Shown here piece after piece: positions 61,516-64,000 of a stretch of DNA of 64,000 nucleotides. The stretch comes from Chitinophaga sp. HK235 (GTDB lineage: Bacteria > Bacteroidota > Bacteroidia > Chitinophagales > Chitinophagaceae): positions 2,232,001 to 2,296,000 of the forward strand of contig NZ_CP073766.1 in NCBI RefSeq assembly GCF_018255755.1, written 5' to 3'. The notes beneath the pieces are model-generated. The model was not told the origin of the DNA. It worked only from the letters and a program-made list of their open reading frames with translations, and searched no databases. Made by a program: the position numbers and the translations under genes. The stretch's first letter is position 1. Each line of letters starts with the position of its first letter.

Positions 61516-62447
61516 GCTCAACTCCAAACGACCCTACCAGAAACACCGCCGCCGCTGCGACCCCCCAGGAGTTATGGGGGCCTGTAAGACATAAATTCGT
61601 CGCGATGGAAGCAGATAAACTGCTGACACCCCAGGCGCAAAAGGCCGTCAGCGCCCTGCTGGCCCCCATCGGGCAAAGCAGCCTTGCAGAAATAGCCACC
61701 TGGGCCGATGATATAAAAGGCACTGCACCCGACGATCCGGAGACCACACAGTTTCTGAAGGATTTTCCCAATATGGTGCACAAACACTGGCATTTTGTAG
61801 ACCTGCCGCTGGATGTTACCGACTACGACCGGCAACAGTACGCTCCCTTCACCAACGATACGGATGTAGTGCAGATGATCGCAAAGTCAGTAGATGTTTT
61901 ACAGGGAAATTCCCAAATGATGAGTAAGATAAATGCGCTCCGCTGGCTCACTCATCTGATAGGCGATATGCACCAGCCCTTGCATGTAGCTTGTTGTTAT
62001 ATCGACAACAGCACCAACCACCCTACTCTGCTCACCGACCCCGCAATCATCGTACAAAAAGGATTGACACATCAAAGTGATCAGGGTGGTAATTTGCTGC
62101 TGCTGCCGATGGAACACGAAACTACGCTGCACGCCTACTGGGATTCACTGATCCCTTCCGTTACTCCTGCCGCCGCTGCCGATGCATTACATGCCTCGTT
62201 AACAGCTACTCCGGCAGGTGCCCCCCGTACATGGGCCGAATCCTGGGCCATGGACTCCGTCAACAAGAGCAGACAAGCATATCAATCTTTAAAAATCACC
62301 GACAAAGCAGATAAAAAGTTTCATGTCTCCTGGGAAGGTGAAAAAGCGTACAATAATCGCTGTGCACCATTGGTGGGAGAACAACTGGTGCTGGGTGCCC
62401 GGCGCCTGGCTTTAATAGTGAACACGATACTTGTGACAGCCCTGTAA
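61512..62447 (+). CDS. S1/P1-type zinc nuclease without signal peptide
   Basis: The 311-residue protein has the S1/P1 nuclease pattern: W22-x4-H27 (LWGPVRHKF), TWADDIKG near residue 64, HWHFVDLPL near 92, and LTHLIGDMHQPLHVA with His148, Asp152 and His158, then DQGGNL. In mature P1 nuclease the tryptophan is the N-terminal residue and takes part in zinc binding. Here it is preceded by 21 residues that do not form a signal peptide. These enzymes cleave single-stranded DNA and RNA. It overlaps the subtilase gene by 4 bp (ATGA). Confidence 0.9.
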   Translation: MSSTPNDPTRNTAAAATPQELWGPVRHKFVAMEADKLLTPQAQKAVSALLAPIGQSSLAEIATWADDIKGTAPDDPETTQFLKDFPNMVHKHWHFVDLPLDVTDYDRQQYAPFTNDTDVVQMIAKSVDVLQGNSQMMSKINALRWLTHLIGDMHQPLHVACCYIDNSTNHPTLLTDPAIIVQKGLTHQSDQGGNLLLLPMEHETTLHAYWDSLIPSVTPAAAADALHASLTATPAGAPRTWAESWAMDSVNKSRQAYQSLKITDKADKKFHVSWEGEKAYNNRCAPLVGEQLVLGARRLALIVNTILVTAL

Positions 62448-62464
62448 AACCCGGCAACATCATT

Positions 62465-62507
62465 AAATCAGAAAAGACCTGCGCAGAATGCAGGTCTTTT
62501 CTGATTT
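62465..62507 (+). terminator. Terminator of the seven-gene operon
   Basis: An 18-bp perfect stem: 62465-62482 (AAATCAGAAAAGACCTGC) pairs with 62490-62507. It starts 18 bases after the nuclease stop. It may also serve the convergent pseudogene. Confidence 0.92.
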
Positions 62508-62525
62508 ATGCAAGAATTAAAATCC

Positions 62526-63097
62526 CTAATAATTAACGACAACGCCTATATTAAACGCAGCTCCTTTTCCTTTAGCATAAAATCCGGGGATCATGAACCA
62601 TTGTGATCTCGCCGGGAAATAGTCGGCATTAAAGAGATTTTCGATGCCGAGAGTAAGCCTTGTACTGTGGGATACACGGTAGCTGGCATTCAGGTTAAAC
62701 AGATGATATGCATTGACGATACCTTCGTTGCCTTTGTACAACCCGGTTGGCAATTTCTCAAAACGGTCCCGCTTCAGTATGCCGCTATAATGCAGCTGTA
62801 TTTCCAGCGTGTTCAATGGCCGATAAGCAACGCTGCCACTGTCCTTGTTTGTAGCGCGTATCCCATTAAAGTGGCTATCAGCACAAGGGAACCCTTTCTG
62901 TCCGTTTCGATACTGTACTTTCCGTCTTTATCAGTGTAAGCCGCAATGGAAGTGCCTTTGATCTGAACAGTGGCATATCTGAGCGGACCTTGCCCAGACC
63001 GGACCAGCCCTTTTATAACTGTTTGCTGAGCTACTGCTGCCAGGGAGATAAGGCAGCATAATAATCCTAAAATCGATGCTCTGGTTGACAATAACAT
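62526..63097 (-). pseudogene. TonB-dependent receptor with large internal deletion
   Basis: The first frame starts at 63097 with a signal peptide (ending AVA-Q) and a carboxypeptidase-regulatory-like domain (IKGLVRSGQGPLRYATVQIK, DKDGKYSIETDRKG) and stops after ALLIGH. The second frame overlaps it and reads VAYRPLNTLEIQLHYSG, then LFNLNASYRVSHSTRLTLGI and ENLFNADYFP, the typical C-terminus of a TonB receptor. The plug and most of the barrel are missing. A deletion of roughly two thirds of the gene plus a frame change at about 62815-62850 is the simplest explanation. Confidence 0.85.
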
Positions 63098-63198
63098 GAT
63101 GCTCTTTGAAAATTTTCCGCAAAATTATCTCCATAAAATTTCTGCTGATATCCAATCGGGAATTTGATTTACGAAAGCGGGAAAATTCTGCAAAAAGA

Positions 63199-63225
63199 AA
63201 AAACCTACGCCAGGCGCAGGTTTTT
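63199..63225 (-). terminator. Terminator of the DUF4249 gene
   Basis: AAAAACCTACGC pairs with GCGCAGGTTTTT with one mismatch around CAG. It lies about 33 bases after the DUF4249 stop on the minus strand. Confidence 0.8.
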
Positions 63226-63257
63226 AGATGTAAACTATGGTTTCCGTTGAAAAATTA

Positions 63258-64000
63258 TTATGGCGTAACAGTATATTCCTGCTGTACCATACCACCAACA
63301 ATACCCAGGCCATTAATGATGTTACTAAAAACGATCACTTTCTCTGACAAAGGATCCTCATTTTTTATCCGTGCCATAAAGCTGCTGAACAAATAATTGT
63401 AACTGCTGTAAGTGAGTGAAGTGACCTCCACTATTACTTTTTTAAATTCCCCTCCTCTGCCGGTGATGAAATTAAAATGCGGACTGCGGCCGTCGAAAAG
63501 CGCATCATCCGTATAGAATTCCGTACGATTATCTTTGTTGAATATGCCGTCCTGTAGCCCTCCTGTGGTGAAGTATACCGTTATCCTATACGTTTGTTCC
63601 TTACCATCACTATCCTTAAACGTAGCTAATTCGTATAGTCTTATACGATAGTAGTTCTTTTCTCCTGGTTTATCGTGCAGTTCTACCGATATATTTCCCT
63701 TGGAGCCGAAACCATCATTATTGGCAATCAACCTGATACTCATTTCACCAACACTTGTCTGTTCTGGTATAAAGTCGCTACCTTCCGCGTCTTCATACCC
63801 CGGAATGGTTGCAACAACGCGGTAGCTTGCGCCGGACCGCGCCCTGACCGTGCTTTTATAATAAGTGTCATTATCTTTTTTGAACGGGCTCAGGTTTTCC
63901 CTAAACTTCCCATCTTCGTACAGTTTTAACGCCGCCCCTTCTGGTTCAGGAAATCCCGCGTAACCGGAAATGCGTCTGGAAAGTGTCACCCGTGCTATTA
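63258..64000 (-). CDS. DUF4249-family protein (5' part beyond window edge)
   Basis: At least 247 residues are visible and the frame is open to the right edge. The visible sequence includes ARVTLSRRISGYAGFPEPEG, FRENLSPFKKDNDTYYKSTV, a conserved GASYRVVATIPGYEDAEGSD and ALFDGRSPHFNF. This order is that of DUF4249, outer-membrane-associated lipoproteins usually encoded next to TonB-dependent receptors. A receptor remnant lies just downstream, so the pair was probably once complete. Confidence 0.85.
   Translation of the reverse strand, partial: IARVTLSRRISGYAGFPEPEGAALKLYEDGKFRENLSPFKKDNDTYYKSTVRARSGASYRVVATIPGYEDAEGSDFIPEQTSVGEMSIRLIANNDGFGSKGNISVELHDKPGEKNYYRIRLYELATFKDSDGKEQTYRITVYFTTGGLQDGIFNKDNRTEFYTDDALFDGRSPHFNFITGRGGEFKKVIVEVTSLTYSSYNYLFSSFMARIKNEDPLSEKVIVFSNIINGLGIVGGMVQQEYTVTP

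Overview
The window looks like the chromosome of a Chitinophaga-like member of the Bacteroidota (Chitinophagaceae). The evidence is a T9SS type B sorting domain with a downstream PorP/SprF-type protein, a TonB-dependent receptor remnant, DUF4249 and DUF4402 proteins, GyrI-type AraC and HxlR regulators, TAnnTTTG promoters, few Shine-Dalgarno sequences and many short rho-independent terminators. The only RNA gene seen is tRNA-Lys. No rRNA or CRISPR was found. Species cannot be fixed from sequence reading alone.

Layout. 1-5.0 kb: a SRPBCC/DoxX operon behind tandem dyad operators, small secreted proteins, a GNAT, and a secreted protein-glutaminase preceded by a separate gene for a lipoprotein that resembles only its propeptide. 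5.4-10.8 kb: HxlR/oxidoreductase divergon, astacin protease with six 48-residue repeats, AraC-GyrI regulator, FAD monooxygenase. 10.8-20 kb: MacB/FtsX permease, polysaccharide deacetylase, hydroxylaminobenzene-mutase-like protein, LpxL-like acyltransferase with desaturase, esterase, EamA transporter, Crp regulator. 20-28 kb: orphan class I lanthipeptide-like precursor, serine hydrolase, frameshifted DUF5648-like pseudogene, ArsR-MerTP-zinc ribbon operon, methyltransferase, GNATs, tandem SnoaL protein with divergent HxlR.

28.1-33.4 kb is a five-gene operon of DUF4402-like subunits, a PapD-like chaperone and an usher-like outer membrane protein: a chaperone-usher-like surface fibre locus. 34.2-41.6 kb is an AT-rich island at tRNA-Lys(UUU). 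The tRNA 3' end plus a downstream terminator is present three times, next to a decayed tyrosine integrase. Island cargo includes an excisionase-type HTH gene, a GC-rich hairpin repeat block, and a lipoprotein with a following small gene that may be an effector/immunity pair.

43.0-51.8 kb is a four-gene operon: tail-collar protein, leaderless substrate-binding-like protein, 2042-residue T9SS-exported adhesin, and PorP/SprF protein. It ends in a nested inverted-repeat element. 52-55.5 kb holds a TetR/alpha-beta-hydrolase pair with a shared operator, a beta-barrel protein and an AraC regulator. 55.7-62.4 kb is a tightly packed seven-gene operon (unknown, GMC oxidoreductase, VioB-type ferritin-like protein, cupin, unknown, subtilase, S1/P1-type nuclease) in which no protein has an evident signal peptide. 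The window ends with an internally deleted TonB receptor and a partial DUF4249 gene.

Best candidates for undescribed biology: the 55.7-62.4 kb operon, the chaperone-usher-like locus, the separate propeptide beside the protein-glutaminase, the orphan lanthipeptide-like precursor, and the tRNA-Lys island with its putative effector pair. All family assignments are from motif recognition without database searches.
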